From assembly GCF_002102155.1 (NCBI RefSeq), contig NZ_LQOU01000032.1, positions 62,001-126,000 of the forward strand: a stretch of 64,000 nt of DNA. The letters run 5' to 3'. The translations under genes were made by a program, and so were the position numbers. The DNA is from Mycobacterium europaeum. Lineage in GTDB: Bacteria; Actinomycetota; Actinomycetes; Mycobacteriales; Mycobacteriaceae. The notes under the pieces were generated by a model. It did not search any database. It saw only the letters and a list, made by a program, of their open reading frames with translations, and was not told the DNA's origin. Positions 23,052 through 31,964 of this stretch are shown one piece after another (position 1 is the first letter of the stretch; each line of letters opens with the position of its first letter).

Positions 23052-24152
23052 CTATCCCCGCACCAGTCGCGCATAAACCGCGGCCATCTCCAGCCGGACG
23101 GCCAATACTGCCAGTTGCTGCTCGGCGCTGATGGCCCCGCCCAACGCCGGCGCGACGGTGGAGCCGGCCGAGCCGCCGGGTCCGTCGGGCACGTCCTCGG
23201 CGGCCAGCAGGTACACGTCGTCGAGCCCCGCGGTGCGGGCCGCCACCACCGGCTGTTCGGCGGACAGGGTCAGCGCCAGCACCAGCAGCCGCTGGGGCAG
23301 CGGGCCGTCGATCTGTTCGTCGTGGAACAGCGCCTCGGCGGGATCCACGAACCCGGCGGACGCGCCTGCGCGCAGCGCGACGACGGCGTCGGGCAATCCG
23401 GCGGCGGCAACCGCCTGATGGGCGATCCGCAGCAGCACCGAGCTGCCGTGCCGGGCCAGCGCCAGCGTCGCGGCGCAGTCGCCGGCCAGCGCCACCTGAC
23501 GGTCGGCCAGGCGCGCGGCGATGGTCTTAGCCGGGTTGGTGAACAGCTCGCGACCCGCGCTGTTGCGCAGCGCCTCGGCGTCCAGCTCGTCGGCCAGCGC
23601 CCGCAGGTCGATGCCCGGTCGCCGGTCCACGGTTTGCAGGACGGCCAGGCCGGCGGCCAGGTACCGGCACAACCCGAACTCGTCGGGCACGTCAAGGCGC
23701 GGCGCCAGCACCGCCGCCCGCCCGGCCGTGGAATCCCGCATCGGCCCCTCGTACGGCGCGGCGACCACGACCCGCGCCCCGCGCCGCACGCCGGTCGCCG
23801 CCGCGCTGACCAGAGCGGGGTCGCCCGGGTCGTCGCCGGCGACGACCAGCACGTCGAGGGGGCCGACCCACGGCGGAACCTCCGCGGTCAGCGCGATCGG
23901 CTGGGAGGCCGCACCGCCCACCGTCGCGGCGAGCATGGCACCGGCGGAGTCGGCGGCGCCGCGGCCGGCGACCCAGATCAGGCTGCGCGGCCGGTCGTCG
24001 GTCCGCAGCGAATCCAGCGCGCCCTCGTCGACCGCCGCGGCGATCGCGCGCACCTGCGCGCCGGTCGACGACGCCGAGCGCAGCAGGCCGTCCCGGTCGG
24101 CGGCCAGCAGACCGTCGGTGTCCTCGAGATCGATCGCCCGCACGGCGCTCAC
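23052..24152 (-). CDS. TobH-like SIS-domain protein of the mannose cluster
   Basis: This 366-residue protein resembles the TobH/Rv3256c family and the bifunctional phosphoglucose/phosphomannose isomerase superfamily. An N-terminal SIS-like part has SLIWVAGRGAADSAGAM, and a C-terminal part has FTNPAKTIAARLADRQVAL. The catalytic residues of true isomerases are not clearly present, so an enzymatic role is uncertain. The GTG at 24152 overlaps the pmm stop by 4 bp. This coupling, and manA 8 bp downstream, imply a job in mannose-phosphate metabolism. The first residues, SAVRAIDLEDTDGLLAADRDG, are typical of this family. Confidence 0.85.
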   Translation of the reverse strand: MSAVRAIDLEDTDGLLAADRDGLLRSASSTGAQVRAIAAAVDEGALDSLRTDDRPRSLIWVAGRGAADSAGAMLAATVGGAASQPIALTAEVPPWVGPLDVLVVAGDDPGDPALVSAAATGVRRGARVVVAAPYEGPMRDSTAGRAAVLAPRLDVPDEFGLCRYLAAGLAVLQTVDRRPGIDLRALADELDAEALRNSAGRELFTNPAKTIAARLADRQVALAGDCAATLALARHGSSVLLRIAHQAVAAAGLPDAVVALRAGASAGFVDPAEALFHDEQIDGPLPQRLLVLALTLSAEQPVVAARTAGLDDVYLLAAEDVPDGPGGSAGSTVAPALGGAISAEQQLAVLAVRLEMAAVYARLVRG

Positions 24153-25546
24153 GGGGCGGCCCCGGCGGGCGCCGACTGCGCCTCGATCTCCGCGCGGACC
24201 TGGGCCACCACCGCGTCGACGTCCTCGGTGGTGCGCCCCTCCACGTTGAGCCGCAGCAAGGGCTCGGTGTTGGAGCTGCGCAGGTTGAACCAGCTGCCGC
24301 CGCCCAGGTCGACGGTCACCCCGTCCACGTGGTCGATGGAGTGGATCCGGCTGCCGAAGGACTTCAGCACCGCCTCCGTGCACAGCGCCGCGTCGGCGAC
24401 GGTGAAGTTGATCTCGCCGGACGATTCGTAGCGCTGGTAGTCGGCGGTCAGCTCCGACAGCGGCCGGTCCTGCTCGCCGAGGGCGGCCAGCACGTACAGC
24501 GCCGCCAGCATCCCGGAGTCCGCGCCCCAGAAGTCGCGGAAGTAATAGTGCGCCGAGTGTTCGCCGCCGAAGATGGCGCCGGTGTCGGCCATCATCGCCT
24601 TGATATAGGAGTGCCCGACGCGGGAGCGCAGCGGCGTGCCGCCGCGTTCGGCGACCAACTCCGGCACCGCGCGCGACGTGATCACGTTGTGGATGATGGT
24701 CGCGCCGATCTCCCGGCCCAGCTCGCGGGCGGCCACCAGGCTGGTCACCGTCGAGGGCGACACCGGCCGGCCGCGTTCGTCGACCACGAAGCAGCGGTCG
24801 GCGTCCCCGTCGAAGGCCAGCCCGAGGTCGGCACCCGTCTCGCGCACGTAGGCCTGCAGGTCGACCAGGTTGGCCGGGTCCAGTGGGTTGGCCTCGTGGT
24901 TGGGGAACGAGCCGTCGAGCTCGAAGTACAACGGCAGCAAGGTGATCGAACCGATCGCCCCGAGCACCGCGGGCGCGGTGAGACCGGCCATGCCGTTGCC
25001 GGCGTCCACGGCCACCCGCAGGGGCCGCAGCCCCGACGTGCTCACCAGCGAACGCAGGAACACCCCGTAGTCGTCGAGCACGTCGCGGTCGGTGACGGTT
25101 CCCGGCCGCCCGGCATACGCCGGCACCCCGGCGATCACGTCCTCGCTGATGGTGCGCAGGCCACTCTCCGCGCCGACCGGCTTGGCGGCCGCCCGGCACA
25201 GCTTGATCCCGTTGTAGGCGGCGGGGTTGTGGCTCGCGGTGAACATCGCGCCGGGGCAGTCCAGCGAACCGGAGGCGAAGTAGAGCTGGTCGGTCGAGGA
25301 CAGGCCGATCCGCACCACGTCCAGGCCCTGGCCCAGCACCCCGGAGGCGAAGGCCGCGGCCAGCGCGGGCGAACTGTCGCGCATGTCGTGGCCGATCACC
25401 ACCTGCCGCGCACCCTCGCCGCGCATCAGCCTGGCGAACGCCGCCCCCAGGGCGGTGACCAGCGGCTCGTCGAGCTCTTCACCGACCAGCCCTCGCACGT
25501 CGTAAGCCTTGACGACACGGTGGACGGTCGCGGCGAGCCGAGACAT
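24149..25546 (-). CDS. manB: Phosphomannomutase/phosphoglucomutase
   Basis: This 465-residue alpha-D-phosphohexomutase converts mannose-6-phosphate to mannose-1-phosphate. The catalytic Ser loop is FTASHNPAAYNGIK, metal-binding is AFDGDADRCFVVDE, the sugar loop is GGEHSAHYYF and the phosphate site near the C-terminus is RSSNTEPLLRLNVEG. All catalytic motifs are intact. The ATG at 25546 is preceded by AGGAGG. It heads the pmm-tobH-manA unit; the counterpart is Rv3257c (called manB or pmmA). Confidence 0.95.
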   Translation of the reverse strand: MSRLAATVHRVVKAYDVRGLVGEELDEPLVTALGAAFARLMRGEGARQVVIGHDMRDSSPALAAAFASGVLGQGLDVVRIGLSSTDQLYFASGSLDCPGAMFTASHNPAAYNGIKLCRAAAKPVGAESGLRTISEDVIAGVPAYAGRPGTVTDRDVLDDYGVFLRSLVSTSGLRPLRVAVDAGNGMAGLTAPAVLGAIGSITLLPLYFELDGSFPNHEANPLDPANLVDLQAYVRETGADLGLAFDGDADRCFVVDERGRPVSPSTVTSLVAARELGREIGATIIHNVITSRAVPELVAERGGTPLRSRVGHSYIKAMMADTGAIFGGEHSAHYYFRDFWGADSGMLAALYVLAALGEQDRPLSELTADYQRYESSGEINFTVADAALCTEAVLKSFGSRIHSIDHVDGVTVDLGGGSWFNLRSSNTEPLLRLNVEGRTTEDVDAVVAQVRAEIEAQSAPAGAAP

Positions 25547-25657
25547 GCGGGGGCCTCCTGACGCCTTGAACGGGTTCGCGTTCCTTCGCCTCTTGGCCGT
25601 CAGCCTATCGGCCCGCGGGAAACACCGACCGCAGCGGTGGGCGCGGATCGCGGTCGC

Positions 25658-26101
25658 CTAGTCACTGGGGTCGGGCAACACCCGCAGATGCCCGCGGCGC
25701 CGGCCGGACCGATGCTCGGGCGGCGCGAGCACGCTGCTGCTCGGCGCGGTGGCCTGCGACCCGCCGTGATGAAGGTGCGGGTCGGCGAAGCCGTTCACCG
25801 GGGTTGCGGCGTACGGCACGCCCCGATCGCCACCTTCGCGCACCGCGTCAGCCAGGGCGACCAGGTCGTCCTCATCGGGATGCGTGGGCTCGGACAAGAG
25901 GGGCCCGGCGTGGCGCACGAGATCCCACCCGCGGGGCGCGGTGATCCGGCCGGCATGGCCGACGCACAGGTCCCACGAATGCGGCTCCCGCGCGGTCGCG
26001 AGTGGCCCGACCACCGCCGTGGAGTCCGAGTAGACGAACGTCAGGGTCGCTACGGCGTAGTGCGGACACCCGGGCCGGCAACAGCGACGGGGAACGTTCA
26101 C
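25658..26101 (-). CDS. DUF3499 family protein
   Basis: This 147-residue protein matches DUF3499, which is restricted to actinobacteria. The N-terminus has Cys residues typical of a zinc ribbon (CCRPGCPHYAVATLTFVY) and then WDLCVGHAGRITAPRGWDL. The C-terminal third is low-complexity and charged. Start GTG at 26101. It is conserved next to phosphomannomutase (Rv3258c counterpart), 111 bp before pmm. Function unknown. Confidence 0.85.
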   Translation of the reverse strand: MNVPRRCCRPGCPHYAVATLTFVYSDSTAVVGPLATAREPHSWDLCVGHAGRITAPRGWDLVRHAGPLLSEPTHPDEDDLVALADAVREGGDRGVPYAATPVNGFADPHLHHGGSQATAPSSSVLAPPEHRSGRRRGHLRVLPDPSD

Positions 26102-26189
26102 GCCGAAAGGCTATCGTGCGCAAACGCTCGTGAAGCGCCGGACACGCGCAACCGGCGGACCGCCGATGTTCAACCGTTACCATCGGCGC

Positions 26190-26696
26190 GTGGGCGATTC
26201 GCGCAGCTCCCCGCGGAGGGGTCGGTCCCCGGGCCGATTCGCTTCCCACCGGTCCAGCCGGCGGGGCCGCGACGTGCGCGGCCCGCTGCTGCCGCCGACG
26301 GTGCCCGGGTGGCGCAGCCGGGCCGAGCGGTTCGACATGGCGGTGCTGGAGGCCTACGAGCCCATCGAGCGGCACTGGCAGGCCCGCCTCGCCGAGCTCG
26401 ACGTGGCGGTCGATGAGATCCCCCGCATCGCGGCCAAGGATCCCGACAGCGTGCAGTGGCCGCCGGAGGTCGTGGCCGACGGGCCGATCCCGCTGGCGCG
26501 ATTGATCCCGGCCGGCGTCGACGTCCGCGGCAACGCCACGCGGGCGCGAATTGTCCTGTTCCGCAAGCCTATTGAGCGACGGGCCAAAGACACCGTCGAA
26601 CTCGGTGATTTGCTGCACGAGATACTGGTGGCCCAGGTAGCCATCTACCTCGATGTCGAGCCGTCGGTCATCGACCCGACGATCGACGACGAATAA
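26190..26696 (+). CDS. Zincin-like metallopeptidase-family protein with degraded HExxH
   Basis: This 168-residue protein has a basic, Ser/Arg-rich leader (about 30 residues) and a conserved domain from RGPLLPPTVPGWRSRAERFD to VIDPTIDDE. It belongs to the minimal metallopeptidase family (DUF1025-like), but the expected HExxH is HEILV, lacking the second His. Catalysis is thus doubtful. Open frame begins at 26130. I chose the GTG at 26190 because a TACCAT -10-like element ends 7 nt before it; a GTG at 26274 would give the 139-residue form I recall for Rv3259. It is divergent from the DUF3499 gene. Confidence 0.78.
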   Translation: MGDSRSSPRRGRSPGRFASHRSSRRGRDVRGPLLPPTVPGWRSRAERFDMAVLEAYEPIERHWQARLAELDVAVDEIPRIAAKDPDSVQWPPEVVADGPIPLARLIPAGVDVRGNATRARIVLFRKPIERRAKDTVELGDLLHEILVAQVAIYLDVEPSVIDPTIDDE

Positions 26697-26723
26697 CCCT
26701 GGCGCGTCGGCGCCTTCGGCGCC

Positions 26724-27089
26724 TTAGATGATGCCGCGCTTGAGGCGACGGCGCTCCCGTTCGGACAGGCCGCCCCAGATGCCGAAGCGCTCGTCGTGCT
26801 CCAGGGCGTACTCCAGGCACTCATGACGTACCTCGCACCCCAGGCAGATCTTCTTGGCCTCGCGGGTCGACCCGCCCTTCTCCGGGAAGAAGGCCTCGGG
26901 GTCGGTCTGGGCGCACAGCGCCCGGTCCTGCCATTGGTCCGCAACTGGCTCCGGCAACGGCTCGGGCTCGAATGCGACTGGCGCATCAGGAACCACGGTC
27001 AGGTGCGGCCGAACGGGTCGGACCGGCGCCGAGCCGATAGGGGTGTGCGGCGTGCTCGCCATGACTCCTCGAAGATGTTCGTAAGACAT
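26724..27089 (-). CDS. whiB2: Transcription factor WhiB2
   Basis: This 121-residue Wbl protein is required for septation in M. smegmatis (WhmD). Four Cys ligands of the iron-sulfur cluster are Cys59, Cys82, Cys85 and Cys91 (ICLGCEVRHEC). The GIWGGLSERERRRLKRG turn and basic tail follow. The N-terminus is Pro-rich. I chose the ATG at 27089, with GAGGAGG 11 nt upstream; an ATG at 27062 is an alternative. The 325-bp region up to fbiA is long for this genome and AT-richer than the surroundings, suggesting an extended leader. The counterpart is Rv3260c. Confidence 0.93.
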   Translation of the reverse strand: MSYEHLRGVMASTPHTPIGSAPVRPVRPHLTVVPDAPVAFEPEPLPEPVADQWQDRALCAQTDPEAFFPEKGGSTREAKKICLGCEVRHECLEYALEHDERFGIWGGLSERERRRLKRGII

Positions 27090-27414
27090 ACGGTCGTCCG
27101 CCTCCTCAGATCGATTGAGAGAGTGAGTGGTTCCCACTTTTCTGATGTGTACAGACAATTCGAACAAGTGATCGAATCTCGGTCTGCGACACCGGAACCG
27201 GCCGGCCAACCGGGAAATGACACTGTTGTGATTAGACACGGGTTGATCTGCCGGGTCAAGCATTACGGCGCATTTCCATACCATCTCGTGACCGAATTAC
27301 GGCGTTTCCGTTGTTTTGCGCATTCGGCGTGTCGATCACACTGCCCGCGACTACGCTTAAGGGCCGCGTAACGGGGCGGCCATCACACGGTCGTCGGGCA
27401 GTACTGTCGTGCAC
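27090..27414. promoter_or_regulatory. Divergent whiB2/fbiA control region
   Basis: This is 325 bp without a convincing gene, lower in GC than the neighbours in its first half. On the plus strand TACTGT (27402-27407) ends 8 nt before the fbiA GTG at 27415, consistent with a leaderless mRNA. On the whiB2 side I cannot assign a promoter with confidence; a strong ribosome site lies just before the ATG. Confidence 0.55.
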
Positions 27415-28416
27415 GTGAAGGTCACCGTTCTGGTCGGTGGGGTTGGCGGCGCCCGCTTCCTGCTGGGGATTCAACAGTTGCTCGGGCTGGGTCAGTTCGC
27501 AACGCAACAGCACCCAGACGCGGGAGCCGACAACCACGAACTTAATGCAATCGTCAACATCGGCGACGACGCCTGGATTCATGGACTGCGGGTCTGCCCG
27601 GACTTGGACACCTGCATGTACACCTTAGGTGGAGGCGTAGACCCGGAGCGCGGGTGGGGTCACCGCGACGAAACCTGGCACGCCAAAGAAGAATTGGCCC
27701 GCTACGGCGTGCAGCCGGACTGGTTCGGCCTCGGCGACCGGGATATCGCCACCCACCTGGTGCGCACCCAGATGCTGGGCGCCGGCTACCCGCTGTCGCA
27801 GATCACCACCGCGCTGTGTGATCGCTGGCAACCCGGTGCCCGGTTGCTGCCGGCCAGTGACGACCGCTGCGAGACGCACGTGGTGATCACCGATCCGGAC
27901 GACGGCACCCGGCGCGCGATCCACTTCCAGGAGTGGTGGGTGCGCTATCGGGCCGGCGTGCCCACGCACAGCTTCGCCTTCATCGGCGCCGAAAAAGCCA
28001 CCGCCACAAGTGAAGCTGTCGCTGCCATCGCCGACGCCGACGTCATCCTGCTGGCGCCGTCCAACCCGGTGGTGAGCGTCGGCGCCATCCTGGCCGTGCC
28101 CGGCATCCGCGCGGCGTTGCGCTCGGCGGCCGCCCCGGTCGTCGGCTACTCCCCGATCATCGGTGGAAAACCCTTGCGTGGCATGGCCGATGCGTGCCTG
28201 TCGGTGATCGGGGTGGACTCCACCGCGGAGGCGGTCGGCCGGCATTACGGGGCGCGCGGCGGCACCGGGATCCTGGACTGCTGGCTGGTGCACGAGGGCG
28301 ACCACGCAGACATCGACGGCGTGGCGGTGCGCGCCGTACCGCTGCTGATGACCGACCCCAAGGCGACGGCCGAGATGGTCCGCGCCGGGCTCGACCTCGC
28401 GGGTGTGAGCCCGTGA
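27415..28416 (+). CDS. fbiA: 2-phospho-L-lactate/phosphoenolpyruvate transferase FbiA (F420 biosynthesis)
   Basis: This 333-residue enzyme joins the lactyl or enolpyruvyl phosphate unit to Fo to make (dehydro)F420-0. Signatures include the N-terminal nucleotide site [50 protein letters not shown] and [15 protein letters not shown] chose the second GTG, at 27415, because it lies 8 nt after a TACTGT -10 element; the GTG at 27409 would be too close. The fbiB start overlaps its stop. The counterpart is Rv3261. Confidence 0.96.
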   Translation: MKVTVLVGGVGGARFLLGIQQLLGLGQFATQQHPDAGADNHELNAIVNIGDDAWIHGLRVCPDLDTCMYTLGGGVDPERGWGHRDETWHAKEELARYGVQPDWFGLGDRDIATHLVRTQMLGAGYPLSQITTALCDRWQPGARLLPASDDRCETHVVITDPDDGTRRAIHFQEWWVRYRAGVPTHSFAFIGAEKATATSEAVAAIADADVILLAPSNPVVSVGAILAVPGIRAALRSAAAPVVGYSPIIGGKPLRGMADACLSVIGVDSTAEAVGRHYGARGGTGILDCWLVHEGDHADIDGVAVRAVPLLMTDPKATAEMVRAGLDLAGVSP

Positions 28417-29753
28417 CTGAGCACGGCACCGGCGCGGCGGTCGAGATCCTGCCCGTCGCCGGGCTTCCCGAGTTCCGCCCCGGCGACGACCTGAGCGCGG
28501 CGCTGGCCGCGGCCGCACCCTGGCTGCGCGACGGCGACGTCGTGGTGGTGACCAGCAAGGTGGTGTCCAAGTGCGAGGGCCGGCTGGTGCCGGCGCCGCG
28601 GGACGCCGAGGAGCGGGACCAGCTCCGGCGCAAGCTCGTCGAGGAGGAGGCGGTGCGGGTGCTGGCGCGCAAGGGCCGCACCCTGATCACCGAGAACCGG
28701 ATCGGTCTGATCCAGGCCGCCGCGGGGGTGGACGGATCCAACGTGGGCCGCGACGAACTGGCGCTGCTGCCGGTCGACCCCGACGACAGCGCCGCGGCCC
28801 TGCGCGCCGGCCTGGCCGACCGGCTCGGTGTCGACGTCGCGGTGGTCATCACCGACACGATGGGCCGCGCCTGGCGCAACGGCCAGATCGACGCGGCGGT
28901 CGGGTCGGCCGGTATGGCTGTGCTGCACGGCTATTCGGGGACCGTCGACCGCCACGGCAACGAACTGGTGGTCACCGAGATCGCGGTCGCCGACGAGGTC
29001 GCGGCGGCGGCCGATCTGGTGAAGGGCAAATTGACCGCGATGCCGGTCGCGGTGGTGCGCGGCCTTGCCGTGTCCGACGACGGCTCGACCGCGCGGCAAC
29101 TGCTGCGGCCCGGCGAGGAAGACCTGTTCTGGCTCGGCACCGCCGAGGCCCTCGACATGGGGCGCCGCCAGGCGCAGCTGCTGCGCCGATCGGTGCGCCG
29201 GTTCACCGCCGAGCCGGTGCCGCCGGAGCTGATCGAAGCCGCCGTCGCCGAGGCCCTCACCGCGCCGGCCCCGCACCACACGCGACCGGTCCGGTTCGTC
29301 TGGCTGCAAACACCTGGCGTCCGCACCCAGCTGCTGGACCGGATGAAAGACAAGTGGCGCGCCGACCTCGCCGGCGACGGCAGGCCGGCCGACTCGGTGC
29401 AACGCCGGGTGGCGCGCGGCCAGATCCTCTACGACGCACCCGAGGTCGTCATCCCGATGCTGGTGCCCGAAGGCGCGCACACGTATCCCGACGCCGCCCG
29501 CACCGACGCCGAGCACACCATGTTCACCGTGGCGGTCGGGGCGGCCGTGCAGGCCCTGCTGGTCGCGCTGGCCGTGCGAGGGGTGGGCAGCTGCTGGATC
29601 GGCTCGACGATCTTCGCCGCCGACCTGGTGCGCGCGGAGCTGGAGTTGCCCGCCGACTGGGAGCCGCTGGGCGCCGTGGCGATCGGTTATCCGGAGGACC
29701 CCGCCGGGGCACGCGACCCGGCGGACGCCGGGGACTTGTTGATCCGCAAGTGA
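28413..29753 (+). CDS. fbiB: Bifunctional F420:gamma-glutamyl ligase/dehydro-F420 reductase FbiB
   Basis: This 446-residue protein has a CofE-like ligase domain (about residues 1-245: [39 protein letters not shown]) that adds glutamates to F420-0. A C-terminal nitroreductase-like FMN domain (about 250-446: [32 protein letters not shown]) reduces dehydro-F420. The GTG at 28413 overlaps the fbiA stop by 4 bp, so the two are translationally coupled. The counterpart is Rv3262. Confidence 0.96.
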   Translation: MTEHGTGAAVEILPVAGLPEFRPGDDLSAALAAAAPWLRDGDVVVVTSKVVSKCEGRLVPAPRDAEERDQLRRKLVEEEAVRVLARKGRTLITENRIGLIQAAAGVDGSNVGRDELALLPVDPDDSAAALRAGLADRLGVDVAVVITDTMGRAWRNGQIDAAVGSAGMAVLHGYSGTVDRHGNELVVTEIAVADEVAAAADLVKGKLTAMPVAVVRGLAVSDDGSTARQLLRPGEEDLFWLGTAEALDMGRRQAQLLRRSVRRFTAEPVPPELIEAAVAEALTAPAPHHTRPVRFVWLQTPGVRTQLLDRMKDKWRADLAGDGRPADSVQRRVARGQILYDAPEVVIPMLVPEGAHTYPDAARTDAEHTMFTVAVGAAVQALLVALAVRGVGSCWIGSTIFAADLVRAELELPADWEPLGAVAIGYPEDPAGARDPADAGDLLIRK

Positions 29754-29763
29754 TACTGGGCTG

Positions 29764-31350
29764 ATGAAGTTCGCGGGCAAGGCGGCGGCGTCCGCCGAGA
29801 AGGCCCGCGGCGGCTACTACACGCCGGCGCCGGTGGCCCGGTTCCTCGCCCGGTGGGTGCGCGAAGCCGGGCCCCGCGTCCTGGAGCCCTCCTGCGGCGA
29901 CGGGGCGATCCTGCGCGAGCTGGCCGCCCTCGGCGATGGGGCCCGCGGCGTCGAGCTCGTCGCCGAAGAGGCGGCCAGGGCACGCGAATTCGCTCCCGTC
30001 GACACCGCCAACCTGTTCACCTGGCTCGCCACCGCCGATCCCGGCGGCTGGGACGGGGTCGCGGGCAATCCGCCCTACATCCGGTTCGGCAACTGGGCGG
30101 CCGAGCAGCGCGCCCCCGCGCTGGAGCTGATGCGGCGCGCGGGCCTGCGACCCACCCGGCTGACCAACGCCTGGGTCCCCTTCGTGGTGGCGAGCTCGAT
30201 GCTCGTGCGCGACGGCGGCCGGGTGGGGCTGGTGCTGCCCGCCGAATTGCTACAGGTCACCTACGCCGCGCCGCTGCGCGAGTTCCTGCTGAGCCGCTTC
30301 AGTGACATCACGCTGGTGACGTTTGAGCGGTTGGTGTTCGACGGCATCCTGCAGGAGGTCGTGTTGTTCTGCGGGGTCGCCGGCCCCGGCCCCGCCCGGG
30401 TCCGCACGGTCGGGCTGGCCGACACCGACGGGCTCGCGGGGGCGGACCTCGGCGTCGAAGCGGCGCCGGCGCTGCTGCACGAGAACGAGAAGTGGACCAC
30501 CTACTTCCTGGACCCGGCCGCGATCCGGCTGCTGCGCGCGCTCAAGGCGTCGGCGGCGATCACCCGCCTGGGGTCGGTCGCCGAGGTGGATGTGGGCATC
30601 GTGACGGGGCGCAACAGCTTCTTCACGTTCACCGATGCGCAGGCCCGCGCGCTGGGGCTGCTGCCCCACTGCGTCCCGCTGGTCTCGCGCAGCGCGCAGT
30701 TGTCCGGCCTGGTCTACGACACCGATTGCCGGGCAGGCGATATCGCCGCCGGGCACCGCGGCTGGCTGCTCAACGCGCCGCGCGACCCGGCCGACCCCGC
30801 CCTGGCCGCGCACATCGACGCCGGTGCGGCCGCCGGGGTGGACCGCGGCTACAAGTGCTCGATCCGCACGCCGTGGTGGAGCACGCCCTCGCTGTGGGTT
30901 CCCGACCTGTTCCTGTTGCGCCAGATCCACCTGACGCCGCGGCTGACCGTCAACGCCGCCGCGGCGACGAGCACCGACACGGTGCACCGGGTCCGGCTCG
31001 CCGCCGGGGTGTACCCCCAGACCGACCCCGCCGCCCTGGCCGCGGTGTTCCACAACAGCGCGACGTTCGCCTTCGCCGAGATCCTCGGCCGCAGTTACGG
31101 CGGGGGCATCTTGGAGCTGGAGCCCCGCGAAGCCGAGCAGCTGCCCATTCCCCCACCGGCGCTCGCCGGCCCCGAGCTCGCCGGTGACGTCGACCTGCTG
31201 TTGAAGGCCAACGAGACCGACAAGGCGCTCGACCTCGTCGACCGCCACGTCCTGATCGACGGGCTGGGGCTCGCGCCGGAGGCGGTGGCGCAGTGCCGCG
31301 CGGCGTGGGTCGCGCTGCGGGACCGCCGCAAACGACGGGGTTGCCGATGA
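29764..31350 (+). CDS. mamA: DNA adenine-N6 methyltransferase MamA-like
   Basis: This 528-residue DNA methylase has motif I near LEPSCGDGAILRELA (about residues 40-54) and the catalytic NPPY at 102-105. The remainder resembles a type IIG/N6-adenine target-recognition region. It is the counterpart of Rv3263, the M. tuberculosis MamA that methylates CTCCAG and affects promoters. The adjacent DNA shows no restriction endonuclease gene, fitting an orphan or regulatory methylase. It lies 10 bp after fbiB, and the next gene overlaps by 4 bp. Target specificity here is inferred from orthology. Confidence 0.93.
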   Translation: MKFAGKAAASAEKARGGYYTPAPVARFLARWVREAGPRVLEPSCGDGAILRELAALGDGARGVELVAEEAARAREFAPVDTANLFTWLATADPGGWDGVAGNPPYIRFGNWAAEQRAPALELMRRAGLRPTRLTNAWVPFVVASSMLVRDGGRVGLVLPAELLQVTYAAPLREFLLSRFSDITLVTFERLVFDGILQEVVLFCGVAGPGPARVRTVGLADTDGLAGADLGVEAAPALLHENEKWTTYFLDPAAIRLLRALKASAAITRLGSVAEVDVGIVTGRNSFFTFTDAQARALGLLPHCVPLVSRSAQLSGLVYDTDCRAGDIAAGHRGWLLNAPRDPADPALAAHIDAGAAAGVDRGYKCSIRTPWWSTPSLWVPDLFLLRQIHLTPRLTVNAAAATSTDTVHRVRLAAGVYPQTDPAALAAVFHNSATFAFAEILGRSYGGGILELEPREAEQLPIPPPALAGPELAGDVDLLLKANETDKALDLVDRHVLIDGLGLAPEAVAQCRAAWVALRDRRKRRGCR

Positions 31351-31880
31351 GCGTGCGGGAGTCGGCGATCGCGTTGCTGTCCGACTGGCAGGCCCCGGAC
31401 CCGGCGCAGGACGCTTTGCGGCACGCGGTCCTGGCGTTCGTGCTCCACCGTCCCGACGCCTGTCGCCGCGAATGCGTGCCGGGCCACGTCACCGCCTCGA
31501 CGCTGGTGCTCGACCACACCGGCGACCGGGTGCTGCTCACCCTGCACCCCCGCCTGGGCCGCTGGGTGCAACTCGGCGGCCACTGCGACGACGACGACGG
31601 CGACCTCCTCGCCGCGGCGCTGCGCGAGGCCACCGAGGAGTCCGGCGTCGAGGGCCTGCGCATCGAGCCGCGGCTGGCGGCCATCCACGTCCACCCGGTC
31701 ACCTGCTCGTTGGGCGTGCCCACCCGCCACCTGGATCTGCAGTTCGTCGCGCACGCGCCGGCCGGCGCGCGGATCGCGATCAGCGACGAGTCGGAGGACT
31801 TGCAGTGGTGGCCGGCCGACGCGCTGCCCGACGACGCCGACCACGCGCTGGCGTATTTGGTCTCGCGGGCCCGCGTTTAG
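31347..31880 (+). CDS. Nudix hydrolase
   Basis: This 177-residue protein has a Nudix core: VTASTLVLDHTGDRVLLTLH, then GRWVQLGGHCDDDDGDLLAA and REATEESGV. The second half of the Nudix box (REATEESG) is intact, but the first part has an Asp-rich stretch with a register shift in place of the usual GX5E. It may hydrolyse a nucleoside diphosphate derivative; the substrate is unknown. The ATG at 31347 overlaps the mamA stop by 4 bp, so the pair is coupled. I do not recall this gene at the H37Rv locus. Confidence 0.88.
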   Translation: MSVRESAIALLSDWQAPDPAQDALRHAVLAFVLHRPDACRRECVPGHVTASTLVLDHTGDRVLLTLHPRLGRWVQLGGHCDDDDGDLLAAALREATEESGVEGLRIEPRLAAIHVHPVTCSLGVPTRHLDLQFVAHAPAGARIAISDESEDLQWWPADALPDDADHALAYLVSRARV

Positions 31881-31883
31881 CCG

Positions 31884-31910
31884 CCGAGCGTGAAACTAAT
31901 TTCACGCCGG
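31884..31910. repeat. Hairpin of the GAGCGTGAA family, copy 1 of a second tandem pair
   Basis: The arms at 31884-31895 and 31900-31910 pair around a 4-nt loop with one bulged base. The core GAGCGTGAA...TTCACGC is the same as that of the pair at 5187-5245. It starts 3 bp after the Nudix stop. Confidence 0.85.
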
Positions 31911-31914
31911 ACGT

Positions 31915-31940
31915 CGAGCGTGAGATTAGTTTCACGCTCG
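31915..31940. terminator. Second hairpin of the tandem pair between convergent genes
   Basis: Arms at 31915-31925 and 31930-31940 flank the loop TTAG, with one G-T pair in the stem. It lies between the 3' ends of the Nudix gene and the GDP-mannose pyrophosphorylase gene, so it could terminate transcription from both sides. The role is inferred from position. Confidence 0.6.
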
Positions 31941-31964
31941 GGCGCCACAACACGCCGAGTGCGC

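Noticed and set aside
27040-27370. Possible small genes in the whiB2/fbiA gap
   Set aside because: The frames have no ribosome site, no family resemblance and unlike codon use; the gap reads as control DNA.
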